A program made the position numbers and the translations under genes. DNA of 47,627 nucleotides from Verrucomicrobiota bacterium. Lineage in GTDB: Bacteria; Verrucomicrobiota; Verrucomicrobiia; Chthoniobacterales; UBA10450. This document shows positions 16,921-25,737 of the stretch, piece by piece. A model generated the notes under the pieces. It was not told the DNA's origin. It worked only from the letters and a program-made list of their open reading frames with translations, and did not search any database. The DNA lies in contig QHQA01000009.1 in assembly GCA_003219695.1 (NCBI GenBank), forward strand, positions 1 to 47,627, in the 5' to 3' direction. The first letter of the stretch is position 1. The number at the start of each line of letters is the position of its first letter.

Positions 16921-18144
16921 ATGCCATCCATTTTCATAATTCCAACTGCGCATGGTTGGAACTTTGTCCGGTCCGCTGAGGAGAATGGCTCGTGGACGGT
17001 GCGCAAACTGCAAACGCTGGAAGAAGCGGTGCCCCTGCTGGCTGCGACCGATGATTTTGTCCTGGGCTTGCCTGTTTCAGCCGTGCTCGCCCAACGATTT
17101 CGCTTGCCGAGCACCGATCCGGCGGAGTTTCCAGAAATGATCCGGATTCAGATCGAAAAACTGCTTCCGTTCGCGGCCGATGAGGTGACGACCGATTTTG
17201 AACTGATCGAGCAAAACGAGAACGAAAGCGTTGTCTCGGCTGTTGCAGTCAGGAACCAGCAACTTGCCGAGGTGGCTTCGCCACTGTTAGAGCGCGGTTA
17301 CATCCCACGGCAGGTGACCGTGTACGCGGCGCAGCGCGCCAGCACGCATGCGCCCAAGGGTAACGCGGTTCTTATTTACCCGGAAGGCGAGACACTCGTT
17401 TACGCCATGACCGAGAACGGCAAGCTCAGCCTGGCCCGAGCGTTTGAAGGCGGTAATGGCGAGCAACTGCAACTTGAATTGCCACAGTTGCGATTGAGCG
17501 CCGAGCTACAGGGGATAGACGCTTCCTCGCCAAATGTCTTGCTGGACGAAACCTGTTATGAGATGCGCGCTACAGTGCAGGGAATTCTGGCCAGCTCCAC
17601 CGAGATCGTTGGCATCGAGCTACCGCCCGCGCCGGTTAAACTGAATCTTTTGCCAGAAAGCTGGCGACGCCGCCGGTTGCAATTGACAAGGCAGGCAGAA
17701 TGGCGAAAACGACTCCTCTGGGCAGGCGGCGCCTACGCCGCGTTTCTCTTGCTCTTGCTGGCGTATCTTGGCCTGTTGCATTTTCAAATAGGGTGGCTCG
17801 GCCGGCGCATCGCGCACGACGCGCCCGCAACCGAGTTCGTGCGCGCGACCGAAGCAAAGTGGAAAGCGCTGGCGCCGGCAATCGATCCGCATTATTCCCC
17901 GGTGGAAATCCTGCTGCATCTTTTCGACAGCCTGCCCGCGACCGACGTGCAGATTACTGCTTACAACCAGTCTGCCCGCCAAATTTCGGTCGATGGTGAA
18001 GCGAGCACAGCTGCTTTGGCTTACCAGTTCATCGACAAGATCAAGAAAAACCCGGAGTTGAGCGGCTTTCAGTTTGACATGCCTGCGCCGCGGATTTTGC
18101 CAAACAATCATGCGCAATTTCGATTGGAGGGAAAACCAAAATGA
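16921..18144 (+). CDS. gspL: Type II secretion GspL-like / PilM-like protein
   Basis: The ATG at 16921 is chosen as the first start after the gspK stop. Residues 1-240 have the actin-like ATPase-fold pattern seen in the cytoplasmic part of GspL (PSTDPAEFPEMIRIQIEKLL, ESVVSAVAVRNQQLAEVA). They are followed by a membrane helix (about 276-297; AGGAYAAFLLLLLAYLGLLH) and a periplasmic domain, PilN-like, with LLHLFDSLPATDVQITAYN. This puts the two parts that link the secretion ATPase to GspM in one protein. Its stop overlaps the gspM start by 4 bases (ATGA). Confidence 0.75.
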   Translation: MPSIFIIPTAHGWNFVRSAEENGSWTVRKLQTLEEAVPLLAATDDFVLGLPVSAVLAQRFRLPSTDPAEFPEMIRIQIEKLLPFAADEVTTDFELIEQNENESVVSAVAVRNQQLAEVASPLLERGYIPRQVTVYAAQRASTHAPKGNAVLIYPEGETLVYAMTENGKLSLARAFEGGNGEQLQLELPQLRLSAELQGIDASSPNVLLDETCYEMRATVQGILASSTEIVGIELPPAPVKLNLLPESWRRRRLQLTRQAEWRKRLLWAGGAYAAFLLLLLAYLGLLHFQIGWLGRRIAHDAPATEFVRATEAKWKALAPAIDPHYSPVEILLHLFDSLPATDVQITAYNQSARQISVDGEASTAALAYQFIDKIKKNPELSGFQFDMPAPRILPNNHAQFRLEGKPK

Positions 18145-18692
18145 TGCCGGCGTGGTACCAACGAATGAGCCGGCGTGAGCGCCTGCTCGCATGGATTGTG
18201 GCCGGAACCGCGTTCGCGCTAATCAATCTTTGGATGTTGAGCTGGATCTTCGGCGCGCTCGGCGCTGCGGAGAGGGACCTTGCGGCGCACAGGGGAACGA
18301 TGGCCGCGCAGTCTCTCTACGTGAAGGAGCGCGACACCTGGACAAAACGCGAAGAATGGATCCGGCAACATCAGCCCGTGCTCAAGGATCCTGCGGAAGC
18401 CTCCGCGCTGCTTGATCGCATCAAGGAAGTGGCCGGCAAGTACAACATTCTGGTCGAAAATCCCGCGATCGGGAGCGGCGAAACTACGCCGTACCATCAG
18501 ACTGTGTTCGCGTCCATTGAAACGAAAAGCCCGTGGCCGCCGCTGGTGCATTTCCTTTACGATGTGCAACGGCCGGAGGCGTTCATCGTGTTCGAAAATG
18601 TGAATCTCGCCATCGATGGCAGCGATCCCACAATGATGCGCGGCAAATTTAAAATCGCCCGCTGGTTTGCGCCGGCGCAAAAACCCAAGTAA
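18141..18692 (+). CDS. gspM: Type II secretion GspM-like protein
   Basis: The start overlaps the gspL stop as ATGA. An N-terminal membrane helix (about residues 18-40, LLAWIVAGTAFALINLWMLS) is followed by a coiled region and a periplasmic domain with HQPVLKDPAEASALLDRIKE and KSPWPPLVHFLYDVQRPEAF. This is the anchor/coil/ferredoxin-like layout of GspM or PilO. It would form a dimer with GspL at the inner membrane. Name from position and layout rather than strong motifs. Confidence 0.65.
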   Translation: MMPAWYQRMSRRERLLAWIVAGTAFALINLWMLSWIFGALGAAERDLAAHRGTMAAQSLYVKERDTWTKREEWIRQHQPVLKDPAEASALLDRIKEVAGKYNILVENPAIGSGETTPYHQTVFASIETKSPWPPLVHFLYDVQRPEAFIVFENVNLAIDGSDPTMMRGKFKIARWFAPAQKPK

Positions 18693-18704
18693 TAATACGG
18701 CACT

Positions 18705-18800
18705 GTCATGTTGAGCGAAGCGAAACATTTCTGGCCTATCGCCGTGCGCGACACAAATCTGAAATTGATCCGAGATTCTTCGCTCCGCTCAGAATGACAT
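18705..18800. repeat. Paired inverted-repeat element, copy B
   Basis: The arms gtcatgttgagcgaagcgaa and gattcttcgctccgctcaga-atgac flank a unique spacer. This copy lies between gspM and the gspC-like gene and ends 17 bases before the ATG of the latter. Confidence 0.7.
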
Positions 18801-18817
18801 CTGTGGAGGTCGCTCGT

Positions 18818-19462
18818 ATGAAATATCCGCTCACGTTCGCATCGATTCTCGCTCTTCTCGCAGCGGCCTACAGTCAGGCCGAGGATGTGCTCCCGCCGCA
18901 GTTTAATTTCGATCGCTACTCAAAAATGGTGGATCGCTCGCCATTCGCAGTAGCCACCGCGATGGCGCTGCCTGCTGCCACGCCCGATTTCGCCAAAGAC
19001 CTTTACGTCGCCAACGCGGCGCGATCATCGGAAGGCGATATGGTGACGATTGCCTCCACCGCCGACCACAACTTCAAGAAATATCTTACTACCAGGGAGC
19101 CTGTGGACGGTTACAGCGTCGCCAACATCGAATGGTCCGACAAAGTGGGTGCTACCAAGGTGACAATCAGCAAGGACGGAAATTTTGCGACTCTCACGTT
19201 TAACCAGGCGCTCTTGTCAAACTCCGGGCCGGGCGCGGGCGCCGCTTCTAGGGTGTTCACGCCGCCCATGCCTGCTGCGCCGGTCTCTAACCCTGCCAGC
19301 ATTCCGCAGCAACTCTCACCGAAATTACCGCCTGAGTTACCGCCAGAAATGCAGCAGTTAATTCCATCGCGAGAGGCCACACGACCACATGCGCGTGGCT
19401 TGATTCAGCGGAACCCGAGAGGATCACAAAAGACGTCTTCTCAAGTGCCCGCCGGGCAGTAG
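18818..19462 (+). CDS. Exported T2SS-associated protein, GspC-like
   Basis: GGAGG at 18805-18809 sits 8 bases before the ATG at 18818, which fixes the start. A signal peptide (MKYPLTFASILALLAAAYSQA) is followed by FNFDRYSKMVDRSPFAVA, a motif I associate with small periplasmic T2SS partners (the R-x-x-x-M/I-x-x-R-x-x-F/L box resembles the homology region of GspC). A small beta-rich domain and a proline-rich C-terminal tail (LPPELPPEMQQ) follow. Position at the end of the gsp run supports a role in the secretion system. No PDZ domain is seen. The GspC equation is tentative. Confidence 0.5.
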   Translation: MKYPLTFASILALLAAAYSQAEDVLPPQFNFDRYSKMVDRSPFAVATAMALPAATPDFAKDLYVANAARSSEGDMVTIASTADHNFKKYLTTREPVDGYSVANIEWSDKVGATKVTISKDGNFATLTFNQALLSNSGPGAGAASRVFTPPMPAAPVSNPASIPQQLSPKLPPELPPEMQQLIPSREATRPHARGLIQRNPRGSQKTSSQVPAGQ

Positions 19463-19563
19463 GCTGTAGCTGGTTCTTCCCTGGAGGGGCCGCGTAAATG
19501 CGGAACTCCGAACGTTGACAAAGTCCGTTTTCCAACGGCCTGCTACACGACCCCCCACAACGC

Positions 19564-19983
19564 TCAACCGCCGCCCCAATCGTCGTCTGCAGTATCGGGT
19601 TGCCGGTCTGGCCCTGCGGAAAACAGATCGTAGCCGCTGGCATTTTTCAGACCGGGATTACGATAAACATAATCGCTGCCCCAGGGATCTTTTGGCAGTT
19701 CCCTGAATAACTGATACCAGCGAGTGGGCCGCGGGTCGTTCTGCGGTTGGGTGACCAGCGCCTGCAATCCTTGTTCGGTGCTTGGATAAAAGCCGTTCAT
19801 GCTTTCGTAAAGCTGGAGTTGCGTCTTGATGGCCTGAACGTCGGCTTGAACCCGCATGGTTTTGGCGATAGCAGTCGTGTTACCGAGTTTTGAAATCGCT
19901 ACTCCCAATATGATCACGATAATGCTCACCACGAGCATGATCTCCAGTAGCGTGAAGCCCTGCTGCTTTCGTTTTGTTCTCAT
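19564..19983 (-). CDS. gspG: Type II secretion major pseudopilin GspG
   Basis: The leader MRTKRKQQG is followed by FTLLEIMLVVSIIVIILGVA, with Gly at the cleavage point and Glu5. The body shows all GspG hallmarks: QADVQAIKTQLQLYESMNGFYPSTEQGLQAL, then LPKDPWGSDYVYRNPG, and a C-terminal SAGPDRQPDTADDD with the aspartates of the calcium site. Its 139 residues are the usual length. It polymerises into the pseudopilus. It is on the minus strand, convergent with the gspH-M run. Confidence 0.92.
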   Translation of the reverse strand: MRTKRKQQGFTLLEIMLVVSIIVIILGVAISKLGNTTAIAKTMRVQADVQAIKTQLQLYESMNGFYPSTEQGLQALVTQPQNDPRPTRWYQLFRELPKDPWGSDYVYRNPGLKNASGYDLFSAGPDRQPDTADDDWGGG

Positions 19984-20047
19984 CTCAAATTTAAGGAATA
20001 ACCCTCCGTCCTGTGCGCGACTACATTACCCCGGTCTTCAAGAATTG

Positions 20048-21112
20048 CTAGTGGCCGGTGTGCAGAAGGTAATCCGACTTATCCCAGATATACTTTAACT
20101 GAATCTGCGTGGCGCGGATCGCGGAAGCTCCGCCGCCGGTTCCATTGGCAACGACGAGATCGTTCGCGCCGACTTTCAAGGCCGTAGCCGGCACAATTTT
20201 CTGAGCGCGCAGCCAGCCGGTGTAATTAAAATGCATTTGCGTGGTCAGCGGTTGGGCTTCCCCGCGATATCCGGGATCAGCGAGATCTGGCAACGTCAGA
20301 GAAACTGGCCCGATGTCCTCGCCGTTGAGATAAACTTCCGGTGGCGCATCAATGCGCGGGTTGGCGATCTCGAATGTTAACAGCGCAGTGAGCGGTTGTG
20401 CTTCAATTGGAAATTGAAACATAGCGCTTTCCTGAGTCTGTGCGTCGATCCGAATCGGTTCGGGCGCGAGAGTCGCAGTGACAGTTCCAAAGTTCTCAAC
20501 ATCATCCGGCGGCGCGTGCAGCGTCGGGAGCGATGAGAATGGCTCGGGAATTACATCGCGATGTTCCGCGTTCACAGGGTGCACCACCTCGCTCCCCGTC
20601 ATCCAATCGAGATACGCTGCGCGAATTGATTTTCCATCGCCGGGCACCTCGATATCGATCGCGGAAGCGCCGGTCATCGGGATAAGGACCGAATCTGAGC
20701 TAGGCAGATTCATTCCCACACCGAGCGTGCCGGAGCGCAAAATGTGGCTGCCGGATTCATCCCACGCAATCAATTGCGGTTGTTGATTCGGTTTGTCATC
20801 GAAGAACAACCGGAAAAACAGAATCCGATAATCCGGGCCGGGTTGCGTTACCCGAATGCGAAAAACGCTCTTGGACGCCCCGCCGCCTTCAGTCGCTTCC
20901 CCGGGCAAAAGTGTGAGCGCTTCGACCCAGGCAGGCGCATCTTGGGTTTTCGAATTTTGCGGTGCGGTTTGGCGCAGGTCCAACCAGGCGCTGTCGGGGA
21001 TTGGCTGCGCGGTCGCGTCAGGCGGCGCGGGCAGGGTATCAGTCAACGCTTCCTGAGCGCATACGCGGCACACCGCAGCCAGAAAGATCGCAAACGCAGC
21101 CCGGACTAACAT
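20048..21112 (-). CDS. Exported protein of unknown function in the gsp locus
   Basis: The ATG at 21112 opens a signal peptide (MLVRAAFAIFLAAVCRVCAQ); an upstream TTG would add 13 residues with no signal character. The mature ~335 residues are beta-rich, with two domains that look like carbohydrate-binding or jelly-roll modules: RILFFRLFFDDKPNQQPQLI near residues 90-110 and ALLTFEIANPRIDAPPEVYL near 240-260, followed by YTGWLRAQKIVPATALKVG and NDLVVAN. It lies between gspF and gspG, on the same strand, and is probably co-transcribed. It could be a secretin partner or a substrate; I cannot assign it. Confidence 0.6.
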   Translation of the reverse strand: MLVRAAFAIFLAAVCRVCAQEALTDTLPAPPDATAQPIPDSAWLDLRQTAPQNSKTQDAPAWVEALTLLPGEATEGGGASKSVFRIRVTQPGPDYRILFFRLFFDDKPNQQPQLIAWDESGSHILRSGTLGVGMNLPSSDSVLIPMTGASAIDIEVPGDGKSIRAAYLDWMTGSEVVHPVNAEHRDVIPEPFSSLPTLHAPPDDVENFGTVTATLAPEPIRIDAQTQESAMFQFPIEAQPLTALLTFEIANPRIDAPPEVYLNGEDIGPVSLTLPDLADPGYRGEAQPLTTQMHFNYTGWLRAQKIVPATALKVGANDLVVANGTGGGASAIRATQIQLKYIWDKSDYLLHTGH

Positions 21113-21161
21113 TAAGTTGGCGAGATTATTCGTGTCGAGGATGCTTTGCAAGCCTTCACTT

Positions 21162-22445
21162 TCAGTGCGGTCTGATTTGGAGGCTGTGCGTCATTTCAAA
21201 TACGGCCGACAAGATGCTGAACACAACGAGGCCGACCAGACCAGCGATTATCACGATAATTATTGGCGGAATCAATTGGGAGATCACGTCGACTGATCGG
21301 TCAAGCTCACGCTCATAAACGTCGGCGATGGCTTGCATCGTTTCGGCGAAATGCCCGGTCTGTTCGCCTACGGCCATCATGTCGGTGAACAAATCAGGAA
21401 ACAACTTTTGTTCTTGCAAAGCGGCGGATAGCGTGGCGCCATCGATGACAGCTTTGCGCACCTCGCCCAGTTTCGTTTCAAGAAAACGGTTGCCGGCGAT
21501 TTCCGTTACCAAATCAAGTGAGCGCAGGAGAGGAACGCCATTCTCCATCAAAGTTCCCAGTGTCCGCGCGAACTGCGAGTAATAGCGGTGGCGGATCACT
21601 CGTCCGTACCCGGGGATCAGCAACCGGAAACGGTCCCATCCGATGCGCCCTTCCTGCGTGCGGACAAGCGCGCGGAACCCGATGATCGCGCCAATCACCA
21701 TCAGCCCGCCGACCCACCAGTAGCCCGTGATGGCATGATGAATTTGCAGCAAAATCCGCGTGGGCAATGGGAGCGCGCCGCCGGTTTGCGCCATGAACCC
21801 GGTCAACTGCGGCACCATGAAGGTGATGAAAATCGTGACCAGAACGGCGCCGGCCAGCGCGAGAAACGCCGGATAAATCAAAGCCTGCTGCACGCGATCG
21901 CGCAGTGCCTTCGCCTGCGTCAAATGTTTCACCAAGCGAAGCAGAATTTGCGGCAACGCGCCGCTGGCCTCCCCCGCAGCGACGAGATTTACATAGAGCG
22001 GCGGGAAAATTCGCGGCAGTTCGCTCAGCGCCTGTGAAAAACTGCGGCCATCGATGAGCGCCTGATGCAGCGAGTGGGTCATTTGCTGGACACGCGGCTG
22101 TTTCAAGCGTTTTTCCAAAACCGATAACGCTTCGTCCAGCGTCATTCCCGCTTGCAGCAAATGCGCAAGTTGCTCAGTGAAAATGAGCAATTGGCCGTGG
22201 GGAATTTTCAGGTTCTGCGTGGGCGTTGCAGGCTCAGGAGAGCGTAGCGGTCGCAATTTTTTTTGCGGCGGCGGCGCTCCTTGTTTTTGCGATGGTGGCT
22301 TTGCCCCATCCACCATGTCGATCCGGATCGGCACGTAGTGCTGCGATTCAATTTGCCGAATCGCGATCGCGCGATCGGCGCAGTCGAGGACCCCTTCAAC
22401 CAAACCGCCCTGCGCGTCGCGGGCGCGATAAGCAAACTGTGGCAT
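21162..22445 (-). CDS. gspF: Type II secretion inner-membrane protein GspF
   Basis: The protein of 427 residues has the GspF/PilC layout: an N-terminal YRARDAQGGLVEGVLD segment, two repeated cytoplasmic four-helix domains (LLIFTEQLAHLLQAGMTLDEA and YSQFARTLGTLMENGVPLLR), each followed by conserved GxxFS/GATLSAAL turns, and three membrane helices (about 210-230, 255-275, 400-420). The ending LIPPIIIVIIAGLVGLVVF is typical. It links the ATPase GspE, not in this window, to the pseudopilus. A basic proline-rich insert (PPSQKQGAPPPQKKLR) lies near residues 50-65. Confidence 0.92.
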   Translation of the reverse strand: MPQFAYRARDAQGGLVEGVLDCADRAIAIRQIESQHYVPIRIDMVDGAKPPSQKQGAPPPQKKLRPLRSPEPATPTQNLKIPHGQLLIFTEQLAHLLQAGMTLDEALSVLEKRLKQPRVQQMTHSLHQALIDGRSFSQALSELPRIFPPLYVNLVAAGEASGALPQILLRLVKHLTQAKALRDRVQQALIYPAFLALAGAVLVTIFITFMVPQLTGFMAQTGGALPLPTRILLQIHHAITGYWWVGGLMVIGAIIGFRALVRTQEGRIGWDRFRLLIPGYGRVIRHRYYSQFARTLGTLMENGVPLLRSLDLVTEIAGNRFLETKLGEVRKAVIDGATLSAALQEQKLFPDLFTDMMAVGEQTGHFAETMQAIADVYERELDRSVDVISQLIPPIIIVIIAGLVGLVVFSILSAVFEMTHSLQIRPH

Positions 22446-22593
22446 CGGCTTGGAACAATAATCGGAAACTCACAATCGGAAACTGGAAATTGGCTGAACC
22501 AGAATGAATTCGTTGCGTTCCTCGTCGGTAATTATCGCGATCATGCGAAAATTCTTCTTGCCAGGCGTTTGGAATTTGCTAAGAGCGCCCACC

Positions 22594-22773
22594 ATGAAAT
22601 GTGCAGCAGCGATTGCAATCGTTTCCATTGCGTTTGTTTCGCAGGCGTTTGCGGTCTTACGACCGCTCTTTCCGGAGAAACCGGCGCCACCATTTAATGG
22701 CGAGCTGATTATGATGAGAAACGACTCGATCCAGCATTCTGCCAACAAAATGCCTGTGATCGCGCCAAGGTAA
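22594..22773 (+). CDS. Small exported protein, unknown function
   Basis: The ATG at 22594 opens a clear signal peptide (MKCAAAIAIVSIAFVSQAFA). The mature part is about 39 residues, beginning VLRPLFPEKPAPPFNGEL. No family is recognised. The combination of a good signal peptide and a short proline-rich mature part makes a real gene plausible, but the frame is short. Confidence 0.45.
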   Translation: MKCAAAIAIVSIAFVSQAFAVLRPLFPEKPAPPFNGELIMMRNDSIQHSANKMPVIAPR

Positions 22774-22879
22774 GGCCTGTATTCAGCCGCGACACGCAGC
22801 CGCCTGGCCTGCGTGACAGGAGGGGTCTCTACCTCTGTATCTAGCTTCCGATCACTGCGACACGACTTGCTCTTAGTCG

Positions 22880-22910
22880 AAACAGGCGGGGAGAGAGTTG
22901 AACCCGCGAA
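22880..22910. other. tRNA-Cys 3'-end copy (possible attachment site)
   Basis: aaacaggcgggg (22880-22891) and gaacccgcgaa (22900-22910) match the 3' acceptor end, its flank and the T-arm of the tRNA-Cys gene at 27786-27797 and 27807-27817, with spacing that differs by one base. The T-stem between them no longer pairs, and no other tRNA parts are present. This is what a left att site of an island inserted at the tRNA 3' end looks like after decay. Confidence 0.4.
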
Positions 22911-23129
22911 CAGAGGCCATTAGCGGGTAAAACCTAATTTTTCCTGACAAGGGAACGTCTGGAAGCGTCTTTGAGAAGTCTCCACAGGGGGATCCATCGG
23001 CGTCCAATTTTACGACAACGGCTGCGCTGGTTGCAGCGCAAAACCGTCGAACCATGAGACTCACTTGTGGTGGCAGCAAGTTGCCCTCGTAAGCGCGCGA
23101 GATGTGAGCGACCTTATCGGTTCTTCCGG

Positions 23130-23732
23130 TCAGGCTAAGTCATTTCGAAATCGCAAACTGCTGTTTTTGAGCTTCTCCTGCTTCTCCGGAAGCCACGAGG
23201 AGAGATGGTAATTGATGGTTGGCTCATGCGCGCTCGTCGATTGTGGCGCCGCGTTGTGGAGATAAAGAGCAAGATTGTAGCCGCGACCGCTCGGATAGCA
23301 GTTTCCATTTGGTTTGAATCCATGGGCAGACGCAAAGCGCATCGCTCGGTCATCTAAGCGGGTCGTCGCGAAAATATTCTCATTCTTGGCCAAAGCCAGT
23401 AACTCACCGATGATGCGAGCCGAAAGTCCTCGCCCCTGGTGCGATTTGGCGACGACTACCCAGCCCAACTCAACACGGTATCTATTTGGTGGGACGGTTG
23501 CTCGCGCTTTCGCGAACACCCTGGCGCGATAGCCGGATCTAGGGTGTTTTAACGCACCTACTCCGACAAGTTGCCCATCTGGCTCCCGGAGAAACAACAA
23601 TCGAGAGGCATTGCGAATGCGCCGCGTTAAGCCTTCTGCCTCGACGGCACCGCCTTCGACCACTAGCTTCTCAAAATCGGCTAAGGTCCGAGCCGAGCAA
23701 TCCGAGGGGGAGAGTATTGACGAACTCAGCAT
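23130..23732 (-). CDS. GNAT-family N-acetyltransferase
   Basis: The protein of 200 residues has the acetyl-CoA-binding core of GNAT enzymes: LLFLREPDGQLVGVGALKHP (strands 2-3), then VELGWVVVAKSHQGRGLS, where Q-x-x-G-x-G/A (QGRGLS) binds the pyrophosphate, and the following helix RIIGELLALAKN. RFASAHGFKPNG is the usual C-terminal strand motif. The acceptor substrate cannot be predicted. The last ~35 residues are not part of the domain. It is the first gene inside the putative island. Confidence 0.85.
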   Translation of the reverse strand: MLSSSILSPSDCSARTLADFEKLVVEGGAVEAEGLTRRIRNASRLLFLREPDGQLVGVGALKHPRSGYRARVFAKARATVPPNRYRVELGWVVVAKSHQGRGLSARIIGELLALAKNENIFATTRLDDRAMRFASAHGFKPNGNCYPSGRGYNLALYLHNAAPQSTSAHEPTINYHLSSWLPEKQEKLKNSSLRFRNDLA

Positions 23733-24060
23733 CGCAGTGCCATAAGGAGATGAACGTCGGCAATCGTGAACGGCGCATAGCTCATATGCAAGCCTTCATT
23801 GTCACTTTGTCATTCCCGCCTGGAGAGCAAAAGAACACTCCGGCGCGCGACGTCACCGATAAATAATGAAGGCATCGCGCCCACGGGTCACCGAGTCTGG
23901 TCTTGAAAGCCGGGGGGGCGGGAATGGAGCCGACGGGAGTCGAGCGAGATGGACGAAGCCCACAAGGTGAGCTGTCGGGCGGCAGCGAATCAATCGCCGT
24001 TGGAGCGTACCGCAACCTTGATTTTCCAATGCAGCTCTGGTGGCCCGTAAGCCTCGCGTA
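23733..24060. other. Gene-free stretch
   Basis: I see no supported gene here. The minus-strand frame at 23782-24015 has no recognisable motif and reads across a GC-rich low-complexity patch near 23909 (gggggggcggg). Confidence 0.4.
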
Positions 24061-24470
24061 CGTTTAATTAAGGATGTCCCATTCTTATTTTCACCTTGAT
24101 CGAACGAACCTTACGATGCTACGCTGCGATTCGATGAAGCTGGTACCGTTGTTGGCCGTTGTTCTTTTGGCTGTCAGTTGCGCGTCGGAAAGCAAGAAAA
24201 TTCAATCCATGTCCACGCCGGAATTGAAATTGCGACACGCGCAGCTTGTTGAGGAAGTTGCGCAGCCGCCAACAGAAAAAGAACAGATTGAATTTGAGTT
24301 GCTGTGGAGATGGCAAGCTGGTGACAAAGCCGCTTACCTGCCGGTGTTTTCCCTTTAATCACCTCGCAAAGGTCGGCTTCGCGGTGGTAGCATCGTGACA
24401 ATCACAGCCTGCTGTTCGTCAGGCGCGGAAATTTCCATCGGTCGCCCGATAATCCGCAGGTCATGGAACG
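24061..24470. repeat. Direct repeat of about 410 bp, copy 1
   Basis: It is nearly identical to 25329-25737, in the same orientation and 1,268 bases away. The lipoprotein frame is identical in both; differences collect in the last ~100 bases. Both copies end with ggtcatggaacg. Confidence 0.85.
24134..24358 (+). CDS. Small lipoprotein (copy 1)
   Basis: The ATG at 24134 gives MKLVPLLAVVLLAVSC, a type II signal peptide with lipobox LAVSC and the acylated Cys at residue 16. The mature ~58 residues are hydrophilic and helical (TPELKLRHAQLVEEVAQPPT, then EKEQIEFELLWRW), perhaps a short coiled coil on the membrane surface. The function is unknown. An identical protein is encoded at 25402. Earlier in-frame ATG codons exist but would put 14-20 residues before the signal. 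Confidence 0.65.
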   Translation: MKLVPLLAVVLLAVSCASESKKIQSMSTPELKLRHAQLVEEVAQPPTEKEQIEFELLWRWQAGDKAAYLPVFSL

Positions 24471-24906
24471 ATTACTGTATGTGACAATCCAACGCAGCAA
24501 CAACACTACAGTCGTTAAGGCGAAAGCAGAGCATTCGATCAAAAGCGAAGCAACCAAAGCGCTGCCGAGCCAATGTTCGTACACGAACCGGTCAGTAGCG
24601 ACTGATCCCTGCGCCGAACGATTCGAGTGACAATCGTGCGTTCGGACTAAGGAATAGCCGCTTTTGAGTCTTTGGTTCGCTTGCCGGTTCGTATTGCACC
24701 AGCCCCTCGGCTAGTTTTCTAGCGTATCGAAAATGTCTAATCATCTGAAAGCATGAACGCGCGCTTTGGGGGCCGTTGGCTCGTGGGTTGGTTAGATCGG
24801 CTAAAAGACACCTCGGAACGCGTACCGGTAACAGCATCGTTACCATCCTGTGATGGAGACTTGTCGCTTCTCGTGTTACGCCTCAGGCAGGAGGCGAAAA
24901 AGATAT
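24471..24906. other. Gene-free stretch between the duplicated units
   Basis: I see no convincing gene. Minus-strand frames at 24402-24584 and 24592-24846 contain a hydrophobic stretch and a basic stretch, but without motif or ribosome site. They might be remnants of one decayed gene. Confidence 0.35.
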
Positions 24907-25158
24907 ATGTATATGACAATGATCATCCCTCGCCGTGTGAAGAGGAAAATAGGCAGAATCGGGCGGATGAAGTATTGGAACGCCGACAATCTGAAGAAGG
25001 CCGGATGGAGTTGGGACTGCGTCGCAACTGTTGATTACGAAGGGCAAAGAATCTGGACTGTGGACGCGCATCGCGACGACGGGAAGCGTCACATTGTGCG
25101 CGCGTATGAGCTGTCGACCGCGCTTAGGGAGTTAGAGCGCGCTGTTCATCAAAGCTAA
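24907..25158 (+). CDS. Small conserved-looking protein, unknown function
   Basis: AGGAGG at 24889-24894 precedes the ATG at 24907 by 12 bases, supporting this start; ATG codons at 24913 and 24967 are alternatives. The 83 residues begin with a basic stretch (RRVKRKIGRIGRMK). The core MKYWNADNLKKAGWSWDCVA, then RIWTVDAHRDDGKRHIVRA, looks like a small strand-turn-strand domain. The D-A-H-R-D-D-G-K-R segment suggests nucleic acid or phosphate binding, but this is a guess. It lies between the two copies of the 0.4-kb repeat. Confidence 0.5.
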   Translation: MYMTMIIPRRVKRKIGRIGRMKYWNADNLKKAGWSWDCVATVDYEGQRIWTVDAHRDDGKRHIVRAYELSTALRELERAVHQS

Positions 25159-25328
25159 AAGCAGGCACGTAAAACCTGAGTGCATTACACGGAATTGCGC
25201 GGTTTTGCAGCGAACAATTTTCAGACCGTAGAAAACGACCGTGAAACGATTAGCCCCGCTTGAATTTCCCCAAGGTGCGTCCCGCAAGCTCGCTTTGCCA
25301 ATTGTTTCCTCCATCCGGGCGCGGTTCG

Positions 25329-25737
25329 CGTTTAATAAAGGATGTCCCATTCTTATTTTCACCTTGATCGAACGAACCTTACGATGCTACGCTGCGATTC
25401 GATGAAGCTGGTACCGTTGTTGGCCGTTGTTCTTTTGGCTGTCAGTTGCGCGTCGGAAAGCAAGAAAATTCAATCCATGTCCACGCCGGAATTGAAATTG
25501 CGACACGCGCAGCTTGTTGAGGAAGTTGCGCAGCCGCCAACAGAAAAAGAACAGATTGAATTTGAGTTGCTGTGGAGATGGCAAGCTGGTGACAAAGCCG
25601 CTTACCTGCCGGTGTTTTCCCTTTAATCACCTCGCAAAGGTCGGCTTCACGGTGGTAGCATCGTAAGGATCACAGCCTGCTGTTCGTCAGACGCGGAATT
25701 TCCATCGGTCGCCCGATTATCCGCAGGTCATGGAACG
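25329..25737. repeat. Direct repeat of about 410 bp, copy 2
   Basis: Copy of 24061-24470. Its right end coincides with the 3' end of the truncated HTH gene on the other strand, so this border is a rearrangement point. Confidence 0.85.
25402..25626 (+). CDS. Small lipoprotein (copy 2)
   Basis: Residue-for-residue identical to the lipoprotein at 24134 (lipobox LAVSC, 74 residues). That there are no differences in the gene while the flank has begun to differ suggests a recent duplication or gene conversion. Confidence 0.65.
   Translation: MKLVPLLAVVLLAVSCASESKKIQSMSTPELKLRHAQLVEEVAQPPTEKEQIEFELLWRWQAGDKAAYLPVFSL

Noticed and set aside
22873-23079. A complete tRNA at the left end of the island
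   Set aside because: Only the acceptor end and T-loop match tRNA-Cys; the T-stem is broken and no anticodon arm is present, so I list it as a fragment only.
23782-24015. Minus-strand frame of 77 codons
   Set aside because: Composition is typical of a reverse frame over GC-rich DNA; no domain, no ribosome site.
24402-24846. Two minus-strand frames with a hydrophobic and a basic stretch
   Set aside because: They might be pieces of one decayed gene, but I cannot match them to a family, and one runs into the duplicated unit.
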